From NCBI GenBank assembly GCA_032718475.1, contig JAUCBJ010007515.1, positions 1 to 62,252 of the forward strand: DNA of 62,252 bases, read 5' to 3'. How positions within the stretch are numbered: the stretch's first letter is position 1; each line of letters opens with the position of its first letter. The position numbers and the translations under genes were made by a program. The DNA comes from Nemertoderma westbladi. Lineage: Eukaryota > Xenacoelomorpha > Nemertodermatida > Nemertodermatidae. Below the pieces are notes generated by a model. It made no database searches, had not been told where the DNA came from, and was given only the letters and a program-made list of their open reading frames with translations. Of the stretch, positions 43,855 to 54,869 are shown piece by piece.

Positions 43855-44724
43855 ACTATATGGGCCTGTGTACCCATACCCATACCATACAGCTGCAGTT
43901 CAGTAGGCCTTCATACAGTAGGCCTTACTATATTTATGTAGGCCTTACTCTATTTATGTAGGCCTACAGTTAATATTGTAGGATATTTCTGCTTAAAGGC
44001 CTACTACTGTATTTTGTATTTTTGTTTTCGCAATGACTTAAATAATGATTGACATTAGGGCTAGGCCTACCTAATTTACTCATTCTATTTATTTATTTAC
44101 TAGTTAGACTCTCACTCTATGATTATTAATTGTAAAGTACAGTTACAGTAGTAGTGGAGTGGTTGGCGTAATGTGTCTTCCCGGCCAGCCACCTCCAATA
44201 CACCATTGTATTAACTATAGCGCTTAACTATACAGTATTTAACTAGGCCCCTCCCCCTATCTTACTCATTCGTATTGCTCTAACTCTATACTTATACACA
44301 TTTGTTTATTTTGAATCATTGTATTTTTTGTATCTTCTCCATCCCATTTTTGTTTTGCATGTTAAAAAAAATGAATTAACTATTTAGGCTTACTGGTACC
44401 AGTTTACTGTAATTTTTTGTTTGCCAAATTTAATAATAATATTAATTTCAACTAATTCAGTTTTGGATTTCAGTTTCAGTGCCCTACACCTACAGTATGT
44501 TCTTTAAAGAGAATTCCACAGCTTATTCTTCTGGATTACATTTCAGCATTTTATGTCTTGTAATATTACTGACATAAGGATAGGTATATACAGTAGGCCT
44601 ATAATATACGGTAAAATATTTTGTGAATGATGTTCTATGTAGCAAATGAATGTGGAGATTATAATATGTAGGCCTTGGCTAAAATACGAACTTGAAAATG
44701 TGAAGGTTTTATTTATTTATAATT
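43855..44724. other. 5' flank of HFM1
   Basis: Rich in TAGGCCTA, CAGTA and AT runs. No gene, no obvious promoter motif and no clear splice acceptor near the HFM1 ATG. Confidence 0.5.
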
Positions 44725-47700
44725 ATGGCTAATAGGGGTTTTATCCCACCCGTCAAAAGGTTTGAATGGAAGAAGGTAACTGATCTGCCCCAGATGGTTC
44801 CTGGTGCAGAAACGTTTTCTCAGATGTCCCAAGAAGATATAATTCCTGAAAAACATCATCAACCAAACCAAATTATTGCCAAACCAAATGTGATGAATAA
44901 CATATTAAATTGTGATTCGGTTGCAGTAGGTGATAACTATAACATACGTTCTCCAAAAAGCCCTGTAGATACTCCTATCTCTTTATTTTATGGTGTGAAT
45001 GAAGATGAACTCTCTGATTTCGATTGGTCTCCAAGGACTGCAGCTGTATTCCATTCATCCCGTCATCCTATAAACAACTATCAAGTCGATCCTTCACTTG
45101 AATTAAATCGAATGCAGTCAAATGGATCCTTTGATATTCACTGTGGCAATAGTGATCCCTTATTTCTTTCTGATAACCAAAATTGGAGTCCATCTGATGA
45201 TGATGACATTGAGTTGGCATCAGGATTGAAACTTGATATACCCAAATTGACTCAAGGACCCCTTGCTTTTTCAAACACATTTAGTGATGCAGTACAGCCA
45301 CAAAACCGGACATCTAATTATAAATTACCAAATTATAGAACAACTATGCCATACCATGTAAATATGGCAGAACCAACAACGTCTATATCTGCAATAAATA
45401 ACGATAATTTGTTTCCAAATATCTATAATAGCACAGACAATTTAAATATACCAAATGTTGCTAATAGAGGGAAACCAACTCCAGTTGGTCACTACAGAGA
45501 CAATAATCTTAACCCATCAATGTATAATGCTGATGGTGATTTGGATTTCACTACACAAAATGATTTGAATTATTTCTCAGATATGAATTTCCCCTGTGAT
45601 GATGAACTTTGTGATGGAAATCTAAATCTTGTTAGGAAAACCCCTGGTGGTACTGAACAAACACATAATCTTCGCCCTATTGAAGAAATACCTGTTACTT
45701 TTAGATCAGTTTTTAAGGAATTTATTTATTTTAACATTGTTCAGAGTTCTACTCTCGACACTATACTATATACTGACAAATCGTTGGTAGTGTCTGCTCC
45801 AACTGGAAGTGGGAAAACCGTTTTGTTAGAAGTGGCAATTGTGAAGCTTCTAAGTGCTCCGAATTCATCAAGGCTTCGCATTGTCTACATGGCACCAATG
45901 AAAGCGCTATGCAGCGAACGTGCCAAAGATTGGTCAGCAAAGTTTTCACAAATTCAGGATATCAATGTCTCTGAATTAACTGGTGATACTATAACGGACG
46001 ATCATTCTATTATTACCCAGAGTAATATTATTTGCACCACTCCAGAGAAATGGGATAGTGTATCGCGCCGATGGAGGGATAATCAATCCCTGATGCAATC
46101 AATTAAATTGTTTCTAGTTGATGAGGTTCATGTTTTGAATGATGAGAACAGAGGGAGTACAGTAGAGGTTGTAATCAGTAGAATGAAAACTGTTCACATG
46201 GCTGGAAATTCTGATGGCCTACGGTTTATAGCGGTGTCAGCCACTATCCCCAATATTGAGGATGTAGCTGAATGGTTCAGTAACAAATCGGGGGCTGCAG
46301 AACACCAAACTTATGATGAATCCTATCGACCTGTGCATTTAAGGAAAGTTGTGTTGGGATACCCCTATGCTGCGAATTGCTCTGAATTTAAGTTTGATAT
46401 GAATCTCAGCTACAAACTGAACACAATTATTCAAGAATATGGTCATGGAAAGCCAACACTAATCTTCTGTTCTACAAGAAAATCAGCACAACAAGCAGCT
46501 CAAATTTTATCCAAACAGGCAAAATATGTAGGATCTGCAGACCATCATCAATATTTGAAGAGAGCAGCAAATATGCTAAAGGACTTGGCTTTGCAACAAC
46601 TAATTACTAATACAGGTATTGGATATCACCATGCTGGATTGGATCTGCAAGACAGAAGTGTCATCGAAGATTTGTTCTTGAAAGGTGAATTGCCAGTCCT
46701 TATATGCACTTCGACATTAGCTATGGGAGTTAATTTACCTGCACATCTAGTGATAGTCAAAGGCACATCATATTATGTTCAAGGAATTTACCAAGAATAT
46801 ACAGAGACGCAAGTTCTACAAATGGTTGGCAGAGCTGGTCGTCCGCAGTTTGATACTACTGCTACAGCTGTAATCCTAACAAAAACGACATTTAAACAAA
46901 AATTTGAAGCTTTGGTGACAGGAAAGCAAGTTATCGAATCGAGCTTACACAATAACCTTATTGAACATATTAATGCAGAAATATGTCTTCGCACAATTAC
47001 TGATGAACTAAGTGCACTAAACTGGATTAAATGTACATTCTTGTTTGTTCGTGCCAGTAAAAATCCTGCTTATTATAATATGAAAACTTTTGGTAAAGCT
47101 CTTGATGAACATTTGATAGCATTATGCAATAATAATATTGGGAAACTGGAAAACATTGATTTGGTTAAAAGATATGGTGAACTTGCAATTGATGTACATC
47201 CAACAGAAAAAGGGAAACTAATGAATCGTCATTGTATCTCCTTTTCAACAATGAGAGAAATATTGCAGATGAGTGGTAAAGCAACTTTATTTGATATAAT
47301 TGATCTTATTAGTAAATGCAAGGAACTACAAGATGTGAAATTACGAATGACTGAACGTCGGATCTTGAATGCATTAAATAAATCTGTTGCACAAAATGGT
47401 GGATTACGGTTTCCTTTGAAAGGTAAAATTAAAAGCTCTGATATGAAAGTTAACTGCCTCATTCAAGCTACATTTGGAACATTAGCAATTGATGAATTTT
47501 CATTACTGCAAGATGCCATGAAGATAATCAGAGTTTCTCAGCGTCTTACCAAGTGTATATATGAATGTTCTGTTCTCAGGCCAAAAGTTGGCAACTATGC
47601 ACTTATCCATAACTCTCTTATTCTTATGAAATGTGTTCGGTGTAAATTATGGGAGAATAGCATGTATTCTTCTTTGCAGCTAAAAGGTATTGGCAATATT

Positions 47701-50523
47701 CTTGCCAACTTGTTAGTGAATGCTGGTCTTACATCTTTTTCCAAATTGCAGGAGAAAAATGCTCGGGAAATAGAACTAATTGTTAATAGACGACCACCTT
47801 TTGGGAACAAGTTAAGAGAACAACTATTACATGTGCCGAAATATAGTCTCCAAGTCAATCAATCTGACAAGTATGATTCCAGATTTTCTCACCTGACCAT
47901 TATTGTTAAACTTGTGAACCACTATGATATTCTTGAGTTAAACACTTTTGGTAAGGACCATTCCTCACAGTTATTGGTTGGTGACAACAATAATGATGTA
48001 CTGTATTCACAGAGGATAACTGATAGCCAGCTGTGTCAGCGAAATGGTGAGTTTGTGTCTGAGCTTCGTGTTTGTCGACCTCATAATGAACATCAACATA
48101 AACTCACTATCAGTCTAATTAGTAATGGTGGTGTTGGAGTTGATGTGGAGAACACATTCACTCCGTTTTATCCTGGGTACAAGATCATATCTACAGAGTC
48201 AAGTTATCAGCATGACCAAGTTACTGGCACGAGGAGAAAAGTGTTAAGTACACCTTCCAGAAATCCTGATACTAATGCCCTGGATGGCGTAGGTAGCACC
48301 CAAACCAAAGTTCCCTGTCAGCATAAATGTGGTAACAAACTATTATGTGCCCATATGTGTTGTAAGGTTGGTGTAATGAACCCATCTAGAAGAAGATGTT
48401 CCCAAGCAGCTAATACATCATCTTATTTTTATTCTCAAAATGCTGCACGAGGCAATACTAGCTCTTCCAAATCATCCTCGGCATGCCCTTCATCGGGCAA
48501 ATATTCTAGTTCAACAACAGATGGATTTTCCATATCTGAGGAAAATATGTGGCTTGCAAGTAACTTTAATTCTGACAGTGATTTTGAGGAAGATGCATCT
48601 TCAAATGCCCATTGCACTACAACAAAAGCTGTTTCACATTGCGATACAAATCAAAATTCCTGCAACAATTTTCAAATGGTACAAGATGGTGATTACTTGT
48701 TCCCATCAACCACACCAGAAGAAGACACAAGACATCAATCTGACTGTTACTTCAAAAATGAAAATCCGGAGATACAAAACCGTTTTAGCAATGGTTATCA
48801 AAGTGCCTTAAAAGACAAGTCATTGCATCTAATGTATACCAATGGTGATAATTTTCATGATCCTGTTACTTTACCACAAAAGCGAAAATTGCATCAAGGT
48901 ATTCGCTCTGGTATGGGCTATTATTGTGAATCAACTTCTTCGGATCCCATTGGAGCATTTGTTGATAGGTATTGTCATGAAAACAAGAAACCAAACTTGA
49001 ATGAAAACATATGTATGAGTGCAGGTTCATCAGGAATAATTGATGACAAATTAAGAAACAGTCCTGTATTGTCTTTACCTTCAGATAGAGCACTGGCCCT
49101 TACAAATAGTATTACAGATAAAGGTTTTCTGAAACCTAATGGTAAACCTGTTCAGGAAATTGATATGCCAGATAAAGTTACCAGAAAAAAGAATTCAAAT
49201 CAATCATACTTTAAATTTATCGGAAAGTCGCCTCTTAGTGATACCTCCATTAGCAATAAACACCGACAACTTATTCCAGATCAATTTGAGCAAACTACAA
49301 CAACAGCTGCTCAAGTTACAACTTCTCAGTCTTATATTGGAATCAATAGAATGTCGCATGAAATTGAAAATGTTGAACAATCGACATTTCCTAAACCAAA
49401 ACCATCACCAATAACTGATGATTCCAGTCTTGGGGATGAATGGTTTTATGAAGCAAGAAGAAAGATGATGCAATTTGGTAAAGGTGATTGTAGCACAGCT
49501 ACAATTAGTCGCAGAACTGAAAGAAAGAAAGTGGAGCCGACGAATCTCTTTAGGAATAAGGCGGTAAATGATAGCACAATGCTTCCCGGATTGTTTGGTT
49601 ACATTCAACCTGTTCACAAGATTAAAGGTAAAAATAATGATCAGTTCCCTTTCTTCAAAAACAAGCATATCGACACCAGTGTACAGAAACGAATAACCTC
49701 GTCAACCAAAGGGGCTGTAGCCACATTGAGTTCAAACCTCCAAGCGACACTGAATGATTCTGGTGATATTGGAGAAGTGAATGTCCACAATCGGAATATT
49801 GATAGGCTATCTATAGACTATATCTCAAACAAGGCGACAATTAGCTCATCAGCAAGTAATTTTAGACAGCCAGATCGAAATATTGCACCTACAGGTAGCA
49901 AATCTACCGCTTTGGAGTTGGTGAGAAAAGAACCACAAATAGGTCAGGTCACCAGGGACACTATCATACAGTATAATGCAATGACAGACTCGGCCGTAGA
50001 TAACACAATGAGAGCAGGATATGATACTGATTGTAATGAACTTCGCTCATCAGATCAAACATATTACGGAAAGGGTAGCAGCTCATCCAGTGCTCTGATA
50101 AGAGATGACGCAAATGGATTTCATTCTATATCTAAATCTAACGTGATTATCTCAGATACCGTTTCCTCTATATTGAAAAAGGTGCCAATGCAAGAAATCA
50201 AAGGCTTAGAGAACAAAACAATATCATCTTCCTTTACGGCAGATGGTATAGCGAGTAGAGAAATATCATCTTCCACGGCAATATCTAGGCCTACATCAAA
50301 AGCATCTTCGAAGTTAGATTTTGTGTTCGCCTCGGAATTACCTGGTAAACACACAGTGAATAATAAACAGACTGTTCCTGGTGATTCCAAACAGAATATA
50401 GAATGTGATCAGAGAATACCTAGAATTAGTTGGGCCAACATGTACACGTTAACTCAGGAATGCAAGGATGATAATGAGAATGACTATGATAACCTTAAGA
50501 ATATGTTTGATGGGTTTTTGTAA
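44725..50523 (+). CDS. HFM1: Meiotic DNA helicase HFM1/Mer3, single exon
   Basis: A 1932-residue Ski2-like superfamily 2 helicase that stabilises recombination intermediates and promotes crossovers in meiosis. Residues 1 to about 325 are a disordered N-terminus. Helicase core: Walker A APTGSGKT at 358-365; YMAPMKALCSER; ELTGDT; TTPEKWDS; DEVH at 466-469; SATIPN; FCSTRKS; STLAMGVNLPAH; QMVGRAGR at 699-706. A winged-helix and Sec63 domain follow, with MKVNCLIQATFG at about 909 and a helix-hairpin-helix (LKGIGNILANLLVNAGLTSF) at about 985-1005. Then come a Cys/His cluster, CQHKCGNKLLCAHMCC at 1198-1213, also present in animal HFM1, and a long Ser/Asn-rich tail. The last residues (NMFDGFL) match the conserved C-terminal end, so the protein is complete. 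It has no introns although vertebrate HFM1 has dozens. It is AT-rich and CpG-poor, unlike CRYZL1 and ATP23. Confidence 0.95.
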   Translation: MANRGFIPPVKRFEWKKVTDLPQMVPGAETFSQMSQEDIIPEKHHQPNQIIAKPNVMNNILNCDSVAVGDNYNIRSPKSPVDTPISLFYGVNEDELSDFDWSPRTAAVFHSSRHPINNYQVDPSLELNRMQSNGSFDIHCGNSDPLFLSDNQNWSPSDDDDIELASGLKLDIPKLTQGPLAFSNTFSDAVQPQNRTSNYKLPNYRTTMPYHVNMAEPTTSISAINNDNLFPNIYNSTDNLNIPNVANRGKPTPVGHYRDNNLNPSMYNADGDLDFTTQNDLNYFSDMNFPCDDELCDGNLNLVRKTPGGTEQTHNLRPIEEIPVTFRSVFKEFIYFNIVQSSTLDTILYTDKSLVVSAPTGSGKTVLLEVAIVKLLSAPNSSRLRIVYMAPMKALCSERAKDWSAKFSQIQDINVSELTGDTITDDHSIITQSNIICTTPEKWDSVSRRWRDNQSLMQSIKLFLVDEVHVLNDENRGSTVEVVISRMKTVHMAGNSDGLRFIAVSATIPNIEDVAEWFSNKSGAAEHQTYDESYRPVHLRKVVLGYPYAANCSEFKFDMNLSYKLNTIIQEYGHGKPTLIFCSTRKSAQQAAQILSKQAKYVGSADHHQYLKRAANMLKDLALQQLITNTGIGYHHAGLDLQDRSVIEDLFLKGELPVLICTSTLAMGVNLPAHLVIVKGTSYYVQGIYQEYTETQVLQMVGRAGRPQFDTTATAVILTKTTFKQKFEALVTGKQVIESSLHNNLIEHINAEICLRTITDELSALNWIKCTFLFVRASKNPAYYNMKTFGKALDEHLIALCNNNIGKLENIDLVKRYGELAIDVHPTEKGKLMNRHCISFSTMREILQMSGKATLFDIIDLISKCKELQDVKLRMTERRILNALNKSVAQNGGLRFPLKGKIKSSDMKVNCLIQATFGTLAIDEFSLLQDAMKIIRVSQRLTKCIYECSVLRPKVGNYALIHNSLILMKCVRCKLWENSMYSSLQLKGIGNILANLLVNAGLTSFSKLQEKNAREIELIVNRRPPFGNKLREQLLHVPKYSLQVNQSDKYDSRFSHLTIIVKLVNHYDILELNTFGKDHSSQLLVGDNNNDVLYSQRITDSQLCQRNGEFVSELRVCRPHNEHQHKLTISLISNGGVGVDVENTFTPFYPGYKIISTESSYQHDQVTGTRRKVLSTPSRNPDTNALDGVGSTQTKVPCQHKCGNKLLCAHMCCKVGVMNPSRRRCSQAANTSSYFYSQNAARGNTSSSKSSSACPSSGKYSSSTTDGFSISEENMWLASNFNSDSDFEEDASSNAHCTTTKAVSHCDTNQNSCNNFQMVQDGDYLFPSTTPEEDTRHQSDCYFKNENPEIQNRFSNGYQSALKDKSLHLMYTNGDNFHDPVTLPQKRKLHQGIRSGMGYYCESTSSDPIGAFVDRYCHENKKPNLNENICMSAGSSGIIDDKLRNSPVLSLPSDRALALTNSITDKGFLKPNGKPVQEIDMPDKVTRKKNSNQSYFKFIGKSPLSDTSISNKHRQLIPDQFEQTTTTAAQVTTSQSYIGINRMSHEIENVEQSTFPKPKPSPITDDSSLGDEWFYEARRKMMQFGKGDCSTATISRRTERKKVEPTNLFRNKAVNDSTMLPGLFGYIQPVHKIKGKNNDQFPFFKNKHIDTSVQKRITSSTKGAVATLSSNLQATLNDSGDIGEVNVHNRNIDRLSIDYISNKATISSSASNFRQPDRNIAPTGSKSTALELVRKEPQIGQVTRDTIIQYNAMTDSAVDNTMRAGYDTDCNELRSSDQTYYGKGSSSSSALIRDDANGFHSISKSNVIISDTVSSILKKVPMQEIKGLENKTISSSFTADGIASREISSSTAISRPTSKASSKLDFVFASELPGKHTVNNKQTVPGDSKQNIECDQRIPRISWANMYTLTQECKDDNENDYDNLKNMFDGFL

Positions 50524-50665
50524 ATTAATTTTATGTGTTTTACATAAAATATATTTTATTCGAATGATACTTCCTTTGTCTGCGGTTTTAATCTTAAAAC
50601 TGATTCATGTGAACTTTATGTAACTTTACTCGTGTGAACTTTATATAAGATTTAATTTCTATATC

Positions 50666-50671
50666 ATTAAA
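50666..50671 (+). terminator. Candidate poly(A) signal of HFM1
   Basis: ATTAAA about 145 bp past the stop codon, just before the hAT-like element at 50705. Confidence 0.35.
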
Positions 50672-50704
50672 GTAAAATGATATCTACAATTGGTATATAA
50701 TTAC

Positions 50705-51619
50705 TAGGGGTGTGCCGGATATCCGACCGGGCCGGAATTCCGGCCGTAAAAAAATCCGGTTCCGGCTCCGACCGGATTTCAATTTTTTGGCCGGATTTCC
50801 ATTTTAACGAATTGTTGACAAAATTTATGACAAAATTAATGTAGATTTTTAAAAAAAAACATCAAACAAATTTTCTTTTAAATTCTAACAAATTTAAACA
50901 AATTAAATAAATAAAATAAGCAAATACAATGGAATAAAAATTTATTTCATAGTTCGTATCATATTCATTCATATGAATATCTAAAGCAAGAGTCTAAAGT
51001 TGATTTTATTAGCAGATATCATTTTATGACTACTGTATCTACATGCTGAGCTGACTGACTATTTTTTGCCAATAATATTTGTATTTGGTTGGGCTCAGCC
51101 TCACTAACATTTAATATGTATATTGTATATGTATAGTGTATATGTACACGTACTGTATACCCATACACAAATTATAACTAGTCAATAATTATTATATTGT
51201 TTGTCTCAGCGCGAAAACGTTGATGTTAGATTAAGTTACCATCGTGAATGACCAGTTTATATATTCGTCAGGCAATTTAAAAACTCTGGTAAATCCAATT
51301 TAACTCAAGAGAGTTTAAAAAACTACAGCTATTATTACTTCGTTCTATGTTATGTTCTATTATTTTCTCTGTGTCATTAGGACCTGAAAACTTTCGTCCT
51401 GTGAATGCGATCTTACCGGTGGTATGTGTCCTGCGTTGTTAGGTCCCGTATCAGTCGACGCAGTACCTAACGCGGTACCCTTCCTCCAGTTCAGTTTATT
51501 ATGCATACAGGTAGAATAGCTGATTGAGGAAAAAAGTCGTGATATATAAAAAATGGATTTTTTTACAAATCCGGTTCCGGCCTGGCCGGTTTGAAAATGG
51601 TCAATCCGGCACACCCCTA
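50705..51619. mobile_element. hAT-like non-autonomous element, 915 bp
   Basis: A perfect 16-bp terminal inverted repeat, TAGGGGTGTGCCGGAT, is flanked by an exact 8-bp duplication ATAATTAC (50697-50704 and 51620-51627). An 8-bp duplication and a TAGGGGTG start are hallmarks of hAT transposons. Subterminal regions carry repeated CCGGTTCCGG and CCGGATTT motifs, likely transposase-binding clusters. The interior is AT-rich and lacks a transposase frame. Confidence 0.93.
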
Positions 51620-51627
51620 ATAATTAC

Positions 51628-53580
51628 TATCACTACATATACTAATTTTGCAAGTGATTTGCGGATATTATATTATTATAATAATATAAAGTGTAATTGC
51701 CACCCCGTAAAGTTGATACTTCTATATAGTTTATTTTTTTTATTATTTTTTTTGAGAATTTATTTGATGTAAATACCTCTATTTAAGTTTGAATAATTTC
51801 CTTTTTTATATACAAAATTATATTTTTCCGTAATCTATAATTATCTCTCTGCTTCGATTTATTACCGTTGTTGTCAGTGCATTGTATTATTTTAGTATTT
51901 TACCTGTCGTCAGCAAGTGTTGCAAGCGTAATTTTTCTATAATATTAAGTCCTATTTTAATAACTAACGGCGCACCATTGCGGGTAGCGATGATAGATAT
52001 ATTTTACGAACACTGTTCATAAAATTTATTAAACAATAGCCTTACTGTGAGCTGTAATTGTTGAGCATATTTTTGTTTTTTTATTTGCATTTTATGTGTT
52101 ATTTGGAGGGAAACAAAAATACAATTAGTACTGTAACTACAGTATTGATTTCCACATATAGTGCCTTTTTTAATTTTACTAAACTGGTTATTTAATTCTT
52201 CCAAAATTAATTATTTTAGACTGTCACGTTTTTTTTTATTTGATGGAAAGTTATTTTTATTGACATATTTTATTTTTTTTATGAAAATAATTTACTTTAT
52301 AAAACTTAATAAATAACTGTTCGTTGTTTAATTTATTTGATTTTTTACATATTGATAAAGTTTGTGTTTAACAATCATATACATGTCGGTAATAAATTGT
52401 ATTGATATGGTGTAGTTTCCTACTAAATTGGTAAATAATTAAGTTTGTTATGTTTGTAAAAATATTATAAATACATTGGTAACCGGTAAACGTCTAATAC
52501 ATAAACATTTGAGATTGAATTAGTGGCGTTCTCATATTATTTATATTTAATTATTTAATATTTGATAAAACACACTTTGTTACCAAGTAAATATTATTAT
52601 GATTTATGTTGTGTAATTAATAACAAAAAAGAATGGCTACCTTGGTTACCCTACCTACCCACATTTGTAATCTTATTTGATAATAGAAATATGTTAGTTT
52701 GTGTTCATCACGCATGACTAACAAATGATTGATCATTGCTGTATTGTTTTATGGCGAGTGGGAGTAAGTATGTAATTAAAATAAAAAATAATAATTTGGT
52801 CTGAGGCTGAGGGCGCTGCCCCAGCGGTCTCCCTGTTGGTGGGGGTAAAGAGGACGGACTCCCACCCCGGATTTTTATTTAATTAAGCAAATAGATGTCA
52901 AACTAAAACATTTTGTGTTTGTTTTAATAATTCTGTAGGTATACGGGTTTTCGAGGTCGCTGATCACGATGAAACTAGTTATAAATATTTCTGGTAATGC
53001 AAACCCAATTTTGTTGCCATTCTGGTGCCCCAGAAAGACAAGTACAAGTAGCAAAAAATTACAAACCTAAAGTTTTGCCTTTTTTTGGTTGTGTAATTCT
53101 GAAGTTATACTGGTATTCAAGGTCTCTGATCACAATACAACTCGTTAAAAATCATGCGTGGTAACGCAACTACAGGTTTTGGTGTTTGTCTTGAGAAATA
53201 ATGATGAAAAATACAAGTAGCATAAAATTTCAAACAGCAAAAATCAAATTTGGTTGGATCATACGATATTTTTGAGTGTCATATTCGTGATCAGCGTCCA
53301 AGAAAACCCATAATGCCTTAAAATCAGGTTGATTTGGTAATGATTTTTTATTATTCGTATTTTTCGTACAGTCAATTGACACATATCCCAATATGCCCTA
53401 ATCACCAAGGTTCGATATATTTCAGATTCATATTCGTGATTTGTAGCATCTCAAAAAACCTTTTATGGTCATAAAATCAGTTTGATTTGAGGTGAATTTT
53501 CGTTATCATATGTGCACTACTTGTTTTTTTTTCGTGACCTGGGGTCACATTCAAAATTACCAAAAAATCATCTCGAATGT
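51628..53580. other. AT-rich intergenic stretch with one GC-rich patch
   Basis: No gene seen. About 52800-52875 is a GC-rich patch (GAGGGCGCTGCCCCAGCGG) out of character with its surroundings and possibly a repeat end. Phrases such as GAGGTCGCTGATCACGATG and AAGGTCTCTGATCACAATAC recur near 52960 and 53120, showing another diverged tandem repeat. Confidence 0.5.
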
Positions 53581-53582
53581 TA

Positions 53583-54070
53583 TCAACCTCTTTGAAAACC
53601 TATAAATACCGAAAATGGCACATTTCTATAAAGCTTTAGCAAATTTGATATTTTGTGCCATGCTAAACGAATGTGCCACGGGCGAAAGAGTGGCACCTCT
53701 GTGCCGCTAGAGAATTCGAAACCATTTGTAATCGAATCGCACCTTTGAAAACCTATAAAAAACGAAAGTAGCACATTTCTATCAAGCTTTAGCGATTTTG
53801 ATATTTTGTGCCATGCTAAACACGTGTACCATGTGCCAAATGCTAAAAAGTGGCATTTCTGTGCTACTAGAGAATTTGAAACCATTTGTTAGTGCTTCAG
53901 CACCCTGTTAAACCTTGTAGAACCGAAATCTGCGCCATTATGTCTGTGTTTATTGTGTTTGCCAAATATGCAAATTTTGGCACGTACCAGAAATGGCACA
54001 AAGGCAAGGTTTGAGAATTTGAGACCCATTTCAGAAGATTCACCTCTATCGAAAACCCGTATAGGTGAAA
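53583..54070 (-). repeat. Diverged tandem repeat, about 165-bp unit
   Basis: Two clear units plus one decayed unit share GAAAACCTATAAA, GGCACATTTCTAT, TTTGATATTTTGTGCCATGC and GAAACCATTTGT. The 100-codon minus-strand frame is simply the translated repeat. Confidence 0.8.
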
Positions 54071-54489
54071 AATAGTGCCCAAACTATGAATATTTTTCGA
54101 AAAAAGGTATTTTGGCCACAAAACAGGGTTCGTGGCCCACAACTGTGCTTGGGCGCGCTTCATTTTTATAAGAATAGAAAATTAAAATAATAAACTTAAA
54201 ATTTTAGAATATCTGCAGCACACTTCCATTTCCATAATATATTGAGTAACTGATTTTCATCACTATTTTGGTGTAAAGTCCCTTGTCCAATCATACTCCT
54301 GCGCTCCTGGCTGTATGTAATCTTTGTGCATTGAAGACACGTTCGTGGGGCCTTCGCGCAGCACGAGGTACAGTTATGAGATACAAATTAAAATTAAGCG
54401 ACTGTATCACAAAATCAGGTTTTGAGAAATTTACCCACACCACCAATCAATCAAAGAAAGGGGGACAGTACGTGTTCACCCCTTTTAAT

Positions 54490-54866
54490 CCCCCCCCCCC
54501 CCCCCCCCACCCTTCTCAACCACCAATACATAACCGTGACATCTACCACCCACGGAAGGGTAGAACGAACTTATTTCCAATCGCACGTTAAATATGCAAA
54601 GCCAGGTGGTGTATATGAATATAATCAACGCCGTACTCGTCTTAATTATTATAAGCGTCGTTCAATCGTTGCGCTCGTCCAGAGTAAGTCCCCCCCTATC
54701 AGAAAGATTTACTCAACAAGAAATAGTGTAAATAAATAAACAACTACAAGGATAAGAGGTCATGTGTAGGAAAGCTAATCAGACGATACCTTTACTAATA
54801 TATTGAGCTGCATTGATCTATACATAGTAATGTTGGGTGATGGGGGGGGGGGGGGGGGGGGGGGGT
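54490..54866. repeat. Paired poly-C and poly-G runs
   Basis: A run of 19 C (about 54490-54508) and a run of 25 G (54842-54866) lie 330 bp apart in opposite sense. Nearby at about 54340-54365 is the CGTGGGGCCTTCGCGCAGCACG motif seen at 4230. Open frames through the C run are low complexity. Confidence 0.8.
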
Positions 54867-54869
54867 GAG

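Noticed and set aside
44725-50523. HFM1 as a processed retrogene
   Set aside because: No poly(A) tract or target duplication is visible at its ends, and the long frame is fully intact. It is kept as a normal gene pending a search for an intron-containing copy.
53583-53885. 100-codon minus-strand gene
   Set aside because: It is two translated units of a diverged repeat of about 165 bp.
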